IMG/VR virus record: IMGVR_UViG_3300011114_000862
Location: 1-58,600 of that record
Reading direction: 5' to 3' (one strand)
Length of the DNA stretch: 58,600 nt
DNA from: a virus
The translations under genes and the position numbers were made by a program. The notes under the pieces were generated by a model that was given only the letters and a program-made list of their open reading frames with translations, ran no database searches and was not told the origin of the DNA. Position 1 is the first letter of the stretch, and the number at the start of each line of letters is the position of its first letter. Of the stretch, positions 17,901-26,400 are shown piece by piece.

Positions 17901-18775
17901 ATATTAATGGTATTAGATATTATAATAATTTATATATTGCTCTTATCAATTCTTCTGATATATTATATTCTTCAGATTTAATCAATTGGACTTACAGAAT
18001 TACAAATCAAACAAACAATATAAATGATTATATATTTATAAATGATGTCTCAATAGGTGTAGGAAATTCCGGTACATTAATGTATGCTACTCCAATATTT
18101 AATAGAGCAACTGGAATTGCATCTGTATCTTCAGGTATAGTTACTTCAATAACAGTTACAAATGCTGGGTTTGGATATTCTAGTTCAAATCCACCATCAA
18201 TTATTATATCTTCGGAACCTCCAAAAGTTGAAAAATTATTCTCAATAAAAGCAATTGGAGATTTTGGAAATATAACTAAGATTTCAGTTGGGGGAACAAC
18301 CTTAGATTTTACTCTAAAATCTGAAACTTATGATAATTCCACTTTAGGTATCGGATATTCATCATTAAATATTTTTGGAATTCAAAATAGTCAACTATCA
18401 GTTGGAGATTATTTCGTAATTCAAAATAGTAATTCAGTTTGCAGTCATGCACTTACTTGCATCAACAAATTTGACAATAGTGTAGTTGGAACTGCAACTT
18501 CATTTATAGATGGAGTTTATATTGTAGGTGATGTAACTCCAGTAGTTTCTGGAATAATTACCGTTACCTGCTATTTCCAGAGACAACCTGGGGGTGGAAA
18601 TATTAATGTTAATGTCGGTTCTAATAGTTATTGTGGAACTTATTCCTGGGGTAAAATATATGATTTTGAAGATAGATCAAGAAAAACACCAGTTAGTTTT
18701 AGTATAAGTTCCAATGATAGTTTGGTCGGTTTGACAACTTCACCAAAATTATACCGAACTAAACAATTGATATAA
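5918..18775 (+). CDS. 7: Giant gp7-like baseplate wedge / tail structural protein, 4285 aa
   Basis: A 12.9-kb intact ORF starting MSDIQKVKISNIIENQIPSF, the gp7-like N-terminus of cyanophages, directly after gp6. T4 gp7 is 1032 aa, so this is about four times longer. The extra length is mostly modular beta-rich sequence. It includes an IDDEIITYKG...CVRG module near residues 145-215; at least seven H-x-F/L-x-x-G-[DQE] repeats (about residues 911, 1026, 1550, 1725, 1826, 1884, 2710); a YHYH-domain-like block at about 1300-1410 (VGWAYDGSPIYGPY, FPNGTYAYF); many GSGY-type repeats; and a beta-propeller-like region at about 3760-4055 (FIAVGDSGTIISS, ILYSSDLINWT). No frameshift is visible. It probably connects the wedge to peripheral adhesin domains; gp7 identity rests on position and the N-terminus. 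Confidence 0.8.
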   Translation: MSDIQKVKISNIIENQIPSFLNEDSPLFREFLEQYYISLEHETGTFDVITNLPQYKSISNFNTITIGGSLFIKSTSATLDPSTPNTIVGIDTSKLTLNDIIEPIDSYILPNTAISSIGDNSIEISRNHLVSSEISTIEIGVVTQYCKLTSNVSAFDTVINVNTTVGFPDTYGLLKIDDEIITYKGKTDTSFTECVRGFSGISNLQKTLSTEELEFNSTSTSDHLQISSSTNLPNQVINLNIEFYQKLFEKFKYQFLPGFENREFYPDLNLQNILSKAKDFYISKGTDISFKILFNILFGKQVTVIKPQDYLFRTSDNLYFKTKNILVKHIDGNLDLSKIKGKTLYQDISTTEIASGSIYNIEVRPTDDGQIYEISLDYSSTISNFNVTGTTYISENVSTNSNVLTVDSTVGFSKSGTVLIYSEDLSYTKTLTYTDKTNNQFLGVSGIDIPLKYNYKVIYNDFAYLYDDNSEKVTFQIITVITDINVSPSSNLRVGDKVSLLGIGKDLSDINEFNTWIYNIPVTHNIKKVIKIAPTIWEISFYDDIQFYYDDSVILTNPDDVNDTEIKLNISPKNLNTILVSTGLDISSKTLVKKVIRKGSTNYNKFSEINSYTANIQNAYIDNSSNNMYVMSSGIPDYEILSREKLVYLTTDASPTGLTNIINTVDENGVECRHYFYNGEQVKFIPSSNSKIGLSTGTYYIKIIGSYPDSKQISLTYSQSQLFNENYIDLISSTGVSSSGYIVKKNYENKILKHQKLFKKINLVKNNINYQSKTERSINNREVGILVNGIELYSPTLYDENIYYGALDSVFISDSGSNYDVINKPNVEILDLDKNLNPIGSGADIILNVSGSIERVEVTTPGYNYVLPPDITLVGGNGSGAILESNLVSSNVISGFRGDADGINVNEITFIDNHNFNNGEEVVYDSNSNSNISPLSHNSRYFVGVISNKVVQLYNNNNVGINTINFVGFSSGFHYFKSVLSRNTVSEIKVISKGVDYANKSVVVPSILSYNNEDNGINTFDDYIFAKNHNFKSGDDIVYSTTGTAIVGLATTTTYISTVLDNDRFKLSEVGIGITYKSNYENKKYVKLQTLGTEEHTFAYPPIQLLINNISKSGTYIEPVLNPVVLGQLDSVFIKNVGSKYGTPDIINFHRRPDIIISNVKSECILKPVISNGEIIDVHILNSGVGYDSTVDITVIGDGLFADIRATIISGRVDSIDIKNGGVGYIQSTTQLRVSNRGVGGKLIANVKNWQLNQIEKNKGFINSDDDGYLIPNINEDYGLKYIHFYLPKVLRKKINDNIDLNGVENPTNASPIVGWAYDGSPIYGPYIKENGIVRKIESSYNLIPTLVSTDLRPNFYNGFFIQDYQYFENNGDLDRNNGKFIVNSDFPNGTYAYFCTLDTNTNVPKYPYIVGKYFKNDVELDNYNPIINQDDSLNVIDILTRNISPYYANSNTSNYNPIKPIYKKYSQEFTVKETLKSGIDNISIYISGDNYKVGDTLEFDHSTSGGQDASASISRISGVGMSSFNIGITTISPIKFSNSGNNITAISTSPHNLQNGRIVNITGISSFNFSYLEGFKFIFVPSAKTGITSHILPPTLPVGIATFIPVTSTVGFVVGDFIGITTSNNTQEIAQITNVSIPESRLYVERLSNIHSGICTVGVTTITLLPRSFVFAERVTSPIKINKEFPLHFDPNYHIAYGNSPKNYNLPVTNPVVNVSIPQQAIYIPNHNLNTGDSILYGIGPAKVGIGLSASATYGGTPFNLTDNQLVYAVKLDKDFLGISTQGPVGITTLFFIDKPNYGYHSITKVSPNVVGVVENYAINVGTTKSHGLETGDKVRFNLNFNETQNIKFKYDSINRKITSDETSLNSSQVNVGVNTYSTIYIPEHPFNDGDKIVYNVGIGSTVGGLINSQSYYVLTNQIDYIRLCQYYSDVKVGTSISFTSQGTNDHTLSKINPQINSVDNNNIEFDLSDTSLVDSELIIYKDINFENELETYKLQSSSAPAGTTGSTLTILIDETTPKTLYYNLVSTSPSSLKIQISSDIDVIHRNQINISKSNLVEDFPIISTGTTAFEINLHKKPNFHTLSISGLSTVKYDTDSLNVLGPISEFKISNSGKNYFKVPRISKINSRLGTGSILRAKSSTIGKIKTLDITKNGYDYPSDITLKPQFNVPILCEINDIFRVNNIEIVTGGSGYNVAPILKVIGNDTIKLSAKLTGGVVSQVIVDQNTNDLNQPLEIVTLKNSNGYDIDSITVSGNIVTLELINSDPRLFPLSGTFPFNLGDEIFVENCRISPLSVTTAGVTTLYDNYNSKDYGYIFYTVIAVDSVSCTVSYSMSGVKSGLNLGTYSNVSGYGNVINKKNIAQFKMNIIDDLNYISNEKVTTPTFSANVMENGWDNDTNQLRLYNTKGELVVGDNLLGELSRLNGVIVNTTTFDLHGSIGSSTNKISYLDDNTGFLNDDRQVLSDNDYYQKFSYSLQSSVSYTEWRESIHSLVHPSGFKSFSNLEIFEKSQSMSPKLSQNTRGILINIDNLSSMYNRYNFSMVTEDELLPDGSIERIVFPDAVSLKPYILNQTNKVISIDDISDNFNGNNNLIVIANLIASFDSNDLNIIGISTIGLQINDHLDFSPYLSPTDTYITNIGVSNVGINIPHKVKTGIQTSSVIVRRKINNSQTVGISSFKLTNNGTSLFYHEFDSTGISSVVNLIDNKFTITNHNFQTGQKIIYDVGTGTSIGIETSSTLLFGDVLMQVGVSTGTAIYENGYNSAISSQITGISTNTIGSPTLSYGLISPYLDGISSGIGTGAKFSVIIIYNSGNPISTSIVLREGGSGYSIGDTVSIAGTYLGGSSPTNDLSFVVTIVAGTQIISGVNSSYTNIPGYNLIGSGSNATFNVSRNSVGIATTIAVNVGGKYYTLSDVIGISGTYIGGTNPTDNLYFSPTDLGSDILPPTLYVNKIDSNNFRVLANAGGSELNLTSYGIGTHSFVEEIPNTNTTILIDNIIQSPIYNRNLTYTLSSNVGIGSTVIYLNSGISSLSSIDLLKIDSEIFKIESLGIGASNAVGVYRASLGTVETSHTTSTTVNVLRGDYNVIKDIIHFNSPPYGGISYGEISKLSGNVVTSQPLYVKSSFQGRVYSRSFSYNTTLNDKNIILDDISTQFTGENTIVGVYTGTLDSTILKSITGIITTGINIGDVITEKASYILPSTYITSIGIGSITINKSHLISSGISTTDLDITRSTYKLTTSSSNVIGIYTNTNSSVDINNNPVVLINNIYQIPGKDYIIDTPNQNTIKFISGTPNSGKIVRVGIQTGVGYQLLVGAAATVSVSIAGTISQISLNGFGSGYRIAPNITLNSSVGSGASFTSTIGLGGTITSIGIINPGIGYTDSPLPSVIIDPPLPYNRLNLDYISGISTGSGTGAKVSVQISSNSEISQFNIDSNGIGYKVGDLLDVVGIATDPTSTSFTPFRINVLEVLNDKFSAYYPGQFVLFDDISSLFNGVRKKFRIFETQNGVTSVVSLKSDVGSDLDLQNNLFIFINDVLQTPNEAYTFNTSRITFTEAPKSNSKCSILYYRGSSLDVNEVIPPSTIKEGDEVQIDENINDLYDRSQFDRTVKQIISSDSLDTFNYTGFGIDADPTKYRPLHWKKQTYDKIINGVLYSKSRPDLHSRPTPISTIIKDIIETDDEIYVDNAFPLFTNIDNISEENNDVVISEDIDKTPASAIITISPTSTSISSISILNSGSGYINTPSISISSSKISTKDPIYNWISISGISTYQNVKSLSYNTQLVSVGTSCFVAVSADGTYWIPKLTPYATSIDFNDVTHDGLGNFIICGTSANIVRNYGTSNIYTWYKFDLKSSTLDPLGNKVLGISTYSGNFNGITYFKLNKSLIAVGSSGGLFSSVGVGLTYFTETYNPLGTSITLNSVTNNTTTIVAVGNSGSIIYSTNSENWTEVLSVPTTNNLNKVIWDGNRFIAVGDSGTIISSNDGISGWSNITSGLVVNINGIRYYNNLYIALINSSDILYSSDLINWTYRITNQTNNINDYIFINDVSIGVGNSGTLMYATPIFNRATGIASVSSGIVTSITVTNAGFGYSSSNPPSIIISSEPPKVEKLFSIKAIGDFGNITKISVGGTTLDFTLKSETYDNSTLGIGYSSLNIFGIQNSQLSVGDYFVIQNSNSVCSHALTCINKFDNSVVGTATSFIDGVYIVGDVTPVVSGIITVTCYFQRQPGGGNINVNVGSNSYCGTYSWGKIYDFEDRSRKTPVSFSISSNDSLVGLTTSPKLYRTKQLI

Positions 18776-18804
18776 TTTTTATGATATATAAACATTAAAT
18801 TAGT

Positions 18805-18816
18805 GATAAATAAATA
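18805..18816 (+). promoter_or_regulatory. Late-promoter-like boxes
   Basis: GATAAATA (18805-18812) and an overlapping AATAAATA (18809-18816) lie about 20-31 bases before the gp8 start, in the only sizeable gap between gp7 and gp8. Confidence 0.4.
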
Positions 18817-18835
18817 AAACAATCCGTAAGAGTAG

Positions 18836-20395
18836 ATGTCTGCAATTATAACTGATCAATTTAGAGTATTGAATGCTGAAAATTTTATAAAAAGTTTCAC
18901 TTCTATTGGATCAACTACAAATTACTATACTTTTATTGGACAACCCAATTCAATCAACCCACAGGCAAATGGAGATGTTAATTGGGGAACTGGACCATCC
19001 CCTACAGATGGATTTGAAGAAGAATCTAAAATAAAAGAAACAATATTGTCCTTAAAGAAAATAAATCCTACAAGTGATTTAAGGCGTGTTGTGAGGAAAT
19101 TAGAATGGGTAGCAGGAACTACCTATGAAATGTATAGGCATGATTATACAATTTATAAAAATTCACCAAATGGTTCTGTAAGTTTATATAATGCAAATTA
19201 TTATGTAATAAATGAAGATTTGAGGGTGTATATATGTCTTCAAAATGGAACAAGTGCAAGTTATCCAAACGGCAGTCCATCATATGATAAACCAGAATTT
19301 GTAGATTTAGAACCTAGAGTGGCCGGTTCTAGTGGTGATGGATACATATGGAAATACCTATTTACAATTAAACCAAAAGATTTAGTCAAATTTGACAGTA
19401 TTGAATATATTCCAGTTCCTGAAAATTGGGGTACTGAGGGTGAATCTATAGAAATTAAAAATAATGCTATAGATGGTAAAATTGAAATAGTAACTGTAAC
19501 CAACACTGGTACTGGATATTCACCAGCTATGAATTATAAAAATATTCCAATTTTGGGTGATGGAACTGGTGGTAAAGTTACCATAACAGTGGATTCATTA
19601 GGTAAAGTTAGTGAAATTTTTGTTACAGATGGTGGAAGTGGATATACTAAAGGTATAATTCAATTCAATCCAGGATCTCCAGGAATTCCAAATACTTTAA
19701 CTAATACTGGAAGTATTGCACAATTTGATGTTATAATCCCACCAAAAGGTGGGCATGGATATAATATTTATAGAGAACTTGGTGCATACAGAGTATTACT
19801 ATATACGAGATTCTCAACTGATGAAACAAATCCCGATACTATCATTGGGAATGATTTTGCAAGAATTGGAATTTTGAAAAATCCAACAGTATTGGGGAGT
19901 GATGTTCAGATATTAAATACCAATGAAGTAAGTGGATTGAAGGCATTAAAACTTTCAGGTATCACTACTCAGACTACATATGGTATAGATTCAATAATAA
20001 CACAAACTATTGGAACTGGAGTTACCTCAATTGGATATGTTGCTGCTTGGGATAATGTTACTGGAATATTGAAATATTATCAACCTGTAGGACTAGCTAC
20101 GAATGCAGTTGGATATAAGATTAATCCATTTACATCAAGTGTTACATCGGGAGGTTCTCTTCAAATCAATGGAACTTCTATAATTGGACCAAATTTGAGT
20201 ATAGATAATACTTTTAATAATAATACTACCGTAATAAATAATAAGACATATCAATTAGGTTCTAATTTTATTTCTGGTATTAGTTCAGAAGAATATAATA
20301 AAAAATCTGGTGAATTAATCTATATTGATAATAGGCAACCTATACCTAGATCTACAAGTCAAAAAGAAGATATTAAAATTGTTCTGGAGTTTTAA
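18836..20395 (+). CDS. 8: Baseplate wedge protein gp8
   Basis: 519-residue homologue of gp8 (T4: 334 aa), which in T4 forms a dimer in the wedge and binds gp7, gp10 and gp6. The start MSAIITDQFRVLNAENF and YYTFIGQPNSINP, then RRVVRKLEWVAGTTYEMYRHDY and GDGYIWKYLFTIKP, form the gp8 signature seen in marine T4-like phages. An insertion of two GTGY/GSGY beta repeats around residues 225-275 explains the larger size and is shared with neighbouring tail proteins. AAGAG about 8 bases before the ATG is a fair ribosome site. Confidence 0.9.
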   Translation: MSAIITDQFRVLNAENFIKSFTSIGSTTNYYTFIGQPNSINPQANGDVNWGTGPSPTDGFEEESKIKETILSLKKINPTSDLRRVVRKLEWVAGTTYEMYRHDYTIYKNSPNGSVSLYNANYYVINEDLRVYICLQNGTSASYPNGSPSYDKPEFVDLEPRVAGSSGDGYIWKYLFTIKPKDLVKFDSIEYIPVPENWGTEGESIEIKNNAIDGKIEIVTVTNTGTGYSPAMNYKNIPILGDGTGGKVTITVDSLGKVSEIFVTDGGSGYTKGIIQFNPGSPGIPNTLTNTGSIAQFDVIIPPKGGHGYNIYRELGAYRVLLYTRFSTDETNPDTIIGNDFARIGILKNPTVLGSDVQILNTNEVSGLKALKLSGITTQTTYGIDSIITQTIGTGVTSIGYVAAWDNVTGILKYYQPVGLATNAVGYKINPFTSSVTSGGSLQINGTSIIGPNLSIDNTFNNNTTVINNKTYQLGSNFISGISSEEYNKKSGELIYIDNRQPIPRSTSQKEDIKIVLEF

Positions 20396-20401
20396 AGAAA
20401 A

Positions 20402-23400
20402 ATGCCTCAAAATACTAACTTAAATATTTCTCCATATTTTGATGATTTTGACGAAAATAATGATTACTATAAAGTATTATTTAAACCTGCAGTTTCAGTA
20501 CAAACTAGGGAATTAATTACTTTACAATCAATATTACAAAATCAGATAGAAAAATTTGGTAGGCATTTTTTTGAAGATGGTGCTATGGTTATCCCGGGTC
20601 AAGTGGGATATGATTCAAATTATCACTCAGTAGAAATTGATTCTACACATTTGGGAATACCAGTTTCAATTTACATATCACAATTAGTTGGAAAAAATAT
20701 TCAAGGTCAATCTAGTGGGGTTACTGCCACAGTAGATAATATTATAACAGATCTACAATCTGAGAGATCTAACTTTACACTTTATGTAAAATACACTGCA
20801 TCTGGAAAATCTGGGCAATCTGTATTTAAAGATGGAGAAAATATAATAACTTTAGATAATATAGATTATGGAATTTCATCTATACAATCTAATAACACAA
20901 TAGCAACTACTATCCTTTCAAATTCTACCTCAACTGGATCTGTTGCAAAGATATCACAAGGTGTTTATTTTATAAGAGGATTTTTTGTATCAGTCCAAGG
21001 TGAGTCTATAATTTTAGATCAATATACTAACACACCTTCATATAGAATTGGGTTAGAAATTCAAGAAGAAATAGCAATAGCATCCAACGATAATCTGGAT
21101 TTATTTGATAATGCACAAGGATTTGCAAACTATACTGCACCTGGTGCAGATAGATTGAGAATTAAAACCACCCTAATAAAAAAATTATTAACTGATACAG
21201 TAGATACAAATTTTATAGAATTATTACAAGTAGAAAATGGTGAAATCAAGAAATATATAAAAACCACACAGTATAGTTACATTAAAGATGAATTAGCTAG
21301 AAGAACATATGACGAATCTGGAAATTATTCCGTAACCCCATTCCAGTTAACAATAAGAGAATCACTAGATAATTTAATTGGAAATAATGGAATATATGAT
21401 CAAACCCAAACTACTTCTGCAGGAAATACTCCATCAGATGACTTGGGAGTTATTACGATTAGTCCTGGAAAAGGGTATGTTAAAGGATATGAAATTGAAA
21501 CAATAACCACTGGTGCTTTAGATTTTAAAAAACCACGAGATACCTCTACATTATCAAACACTAATATTCCATTTACTGTTGGAACTCAATTACGAGTAAA
21601 TAATATTTTTGGGTCTGTTAATTTGGGATTAGGAACTGGAACTAGTATTGATTTATTGGATAGGAGAACTACACTATCTGGAGTAAATACCGCAAGTAAA
21701 ATTGGAACTGCTAAGTTATACGACTTCACTCCATATTCATATGATAGCACATATCCAACTAAACATGAATTTGAAATTTCACTATTTGATATACAAACAT
21801 ATTCTAAATTAACTTTAAATTCCAATATAACAATTTCACCCTCTGCATTTATAGAAGGAACTAGAAGTAATGCTAATGGTTATCTTGCAGTTGGAGGTGC
21901 ATCAACTTCAATTTTAAATCTATATCAAGTTGCTGGGCAATTTATTAAAAATGAACCTATACGAATAAATGGATCCGATACCTATACCTCTGCAGGTATA
22001 ATTCAAAAATATACCGTCAGTAATTTTTATGATTATAACATAGATGATATAAAGCAATTATATCATCTACCATCAAGTGGTATAGGTACATTTAAATGTG
22101 ATACCAAATTATCCAAATCTACACTAATAACTGATGCGGGAACTGCATTTACAATCTATCCTTCATATTCCCTGGGACCTGTTATTAGTTGTGGAAATCA
22201 AGATTTTACAAAGAAAGTTAGAGTTGGTGATATATTGTCATATACTAAACCTGGAGAAACAATACCAACATATAACCGAGTAACTAACGTTGGTATTCAA
22301 CTGGCAGGAATTTATGTTGAAAATGTTCCTAGTGTATCTGGTATATGCTCAGGTATAATGTATTCTTCAAATACTACATTTACAGATCTTAAGAGAGTAT
22401 CCCCAGAAGTCTTAAACTTAGATCAGACATATTTATATTCAAAATTAAGTAAGAATAATATAAAAAGACTAGATTTATCCAATTCTACAATACAAATTAA
22501 TAGAAGTTACAATGAAACCATATCAAGTAATACTTTCTATAAAATATTTGAAACTGATCCAGATTTAACTCCAGTAAATTGGAATTCTGCTGCATACTCT
22601 ATCACCTATAAAAATACTGGAACAGTTGAAATTTTAGATAGTAGTAGATTTAAAATAATTGGTACAGGGGTATCATTTTCAGGATTAACTGAAACTGGTC
22701 CAGCAATTATAACTACCACATACACAAAATCAAAACCTGCAGTTAGGAAAAAGTCATTTTCTAGATGTTCATCATTAACCATATCCAGATCATCAAATGT
22801 ATCTTCTGGACTTGGTGCTGGTACTATAGATGACGGATTGACATATAATACAGTATATGGAACTAGAGTTCAGGATAAAGAAATATCATTAAATGTATGT
22901 GATGTAAGTTCAGTTTTGGGTATTTTTGAATCTACTACTCAAAATGATCCAAATCCACCAAGTATAATATTTGATACTTTATCTGCAGATATCTCAGGAT
23001 TTGTTAGAGGTGAGTTATTAGTGGGTTCCGTTAGTGGTGCCGTAGCATCATATATTGAATCTTCAGGTTTAAATAGTGCATATATTGTGTATAGAAATAC
23101 TAATGTATTTACAGTTGGAGAAGATATAACTTCAAGTGAAACTAAAATTACTGGTGTTATAAATTCTATATCTGATGGAGATATTGATATTACTGGTAAT
23201 TATATTTTTAATGATGGGCAGAGACTTGAGTATCTAGATTACTCAAGAATAACCAGGAAATCTACAGCATCAGCACCATTGAAAAAATTAAAGATAATTT
23301 TTAACAATTATACTATATCCAGTTCAGATTCTGGAGATTTTGTTGGAGTGAATTCTTATGATATAGAACGATATAATAATGATATAAGAACTATAAATGA

Positions 23401-26400
23401 TATTAGAATTACTGATATTATAGATGCAAGACCTAGAGTTAGTACATATTCACTAGCAAGTACAAATTCCCCATTTGAATATACTTCTAGAGATTTCACT
23501 GGATCTACAAACTCAAGTCCTCATATTTTACCAAAAGAACAGAACTTCATATTGTCGTATGATTACTATCTACCAAGAATTGATACATTAGCATTAACTA
23601 AAGATGGTGATTTCAAGATAACATACGGAGTATCTGCAGATATTCCATCTGAACCTGCATTACTTCCAAGTGATTCGATGAAGATTGCAACAATCACATC
23701 TCCGTCATATCTATATCATGTAACGGATTCTAAGATTAATTATGAATCTAATAAGAGATATACGATGAAGGACATTGGAAATCTAGAAACTAGATTGACT
23801 AATGTTGAATATACTACTGCATTAAATCAATTGGAACAACATGTTAGATCTACCCCAGATGTAGATCCTACAACAAAGTTATCGAGATTCCAATCTGGAT
23901 TCTTTGTAGATAACTTTAGAGATTTGGAATCTTGTGATATTAAAGATCCAGAATTTAGGGCGGCAATAAATCCACAAACTGGTGTAATGAGACCACAACA
24001 TTATACAACTTGGATAAATTTACTTTTAGGGACAGATACTGCATTGGGAGCAGATCCAACATTATTTGATGTCAGATTTGCAAATGATTTTTCTGGATCC
24101 GGTGGAAGAGTTCGAAGAACTGGCAATACAATATCAATTGATTATACTGATGTTCTACATAATCAAAATTTATATGCTTCTGATCATTTAGGTACAGGGG
24201 TAGGATTACAAGTTAATGAATTTGCAATCCAAAATTGGATTGGATATTTAGAATTAAAACCAAATGAAGATATTTGGTTTGAAAGTCCTATCAATGATAA
24301 TGATGATACAAATGCAACATATAGACCGCAAATAATGGAATCTTGGGATTTATCTAGATATAACTCTCCAGAACCAGATATGTTTATGAGACCCATGAAC
24401 ATTGAAACTGTAGGTAAAAATTTAAAACCATATCAACAATATTATTGTTATGTAGATAACATCAATATGACAGATTACTTTATTCCAAAAATTTTAGAAA
24501 TTTCTAGTATAAACAATACTGCTTTTCAAATAGGAGAAACTGTTGTTGGATATAATGATGCTGGAACTCGTTCCATTAGATTTAGAGTTGCACATCCACA
24601 ACATAAATTTGGACCATATAACAACCCCACAGTAAAATATGTTGCAATACCATATGGATCTGCATCGTCTCCTGTCCAATCATCTACTTCATATACATCT
24701 TCTGCCACGTATTTGAATATAGATACTGCAAGTTTAGCAGAAAAATGTATTCCTGAGTATTGGGGATCTATCGAACCTAATATGAGATTAATTGGTGAAA
24801 CTAGTGGAGCATTAGCAAAGGTATCAAATAATAGAATTATTGCAAGTGGAGGTGGTGAAATTGTAGGATGCATATTTATCCCAGATTTTAATTTAGATCC
24901 AAGATATAGATTCCCAATATCAACTAAAACTATTTTGTTTAGTATTGATCCTGTTTTTGGATTCAATTCCAGACATGAAAATACTGCAAGAGCAAACTTC
25001 TTCCTCACAGATAAATATAGTCCATACATTAAAGCAAATAAACTTCCAAGCAATTTGGAAAATGATACTGGAATAGCACAAGTATTTGATATACAAGCAA
25101 ATAATGGAGTATTTTTAACTAAATGTGATCTATATTTTAAGAAAAATGCAACATCAACCGTAGGTGTAACTATTACTGTTGAGATTAGGGAAGTTGAAAA
25201 TGGAACTCCTACAAATAAAGTAGTAGAGTACTCAAGAACCAGTTTAAATCAATCTAATGTATCAATTACTGGACCAACTACATTTACATTTGGATCATTG
25301 GTATATCTTGAACCTGGAAAATCATATGCAATAGTTGTATTGACTGAAGATAGTGGATATGAGGTTGCAACTTCAAGAATTGGTTCTCAAAATACAATGT
25401 CTGGTGGAGGAAAAGTTCCCAATGTTATTCCTAAACTTGGATCATTGTTTAAAACTCAAAGTGGAACGACTTGGCAAGAAGTTCCTACAGATAAACTAAC
25501 ATATACATTATATCGAGCATCATTTAAATCTGATATTGATGCAGTAGTTAGATTTTTCAATCCCCAGTTAAATGTTGGAAATAACCAAAAAGTTTCTCTA
25601 AAATCTAATCCAATAACTTCATATTCTAGAAAATTACTAGTTGGATTATCTTCTACATATTCATCTACAATTGGAATTAGTATTGGGTCTAATATCAAAC
25701 AGGTTGGGAATACTAATTTCAGTGGTGTATTGAGTGGTTTGGTTGGTCCGATAGGAATTAGTTCGACATTATCAATTACCAATGTTGGAACAGGATATAC
25801 TGTAGGATTGACTACATACTTAAATATTCCAGTAGAATCTATATCTGGAACTGGAAATGGGGCTAGAATTAACTTAACTATCAATAATAGTGTAGCAACA
25901 GGTGCAGTAGTTACTCAAGGTGGGTCTGGATATACTGTAGGAGATGATTTAATAGTAAATAATGTATATACTTCAGGAATAGGTAAAGGTATAATTTTAA
26001 CTATTCCAAATAGTGTTGGAGTTATAACTTCATTCAATTCATTAGTTATTTCTGATGTTAAACATAGACTTAAACCCTCTGGAGATATAACTTATACAAA
26101 TATATCAGGAACATCAACATTAATTGGTTCCAGTTCTGGAACTGGAGTCACATCTACAGTATTAACTGATGGATTACATTTTAAAGTAACTCATACAAAT
26201 CATGGAATGTATGAAAATAATGCTCATATAGAATTAAGTAGAATTTGTAGTGATGTGCAATCTACAATTCTAACAATTGACACATTACCAACAGTGACCC
26301 TAACTACCATTCCAGTTGGTAATGTGGGAATATTAACATCCTTTGAAGGATTGCCCGTCAGTGCTGCCAATACTGGATATATAAGAATTAGTCAAGAAAT

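Noticed and set aside
24526-25053. Long minus-strand ORF of 175 codons inside the DUF4815 gene
   Set aside because: It lies opposite a clearly coding frame, has no ribosome site or family pattern, and its composition is that of an antisense shadow.
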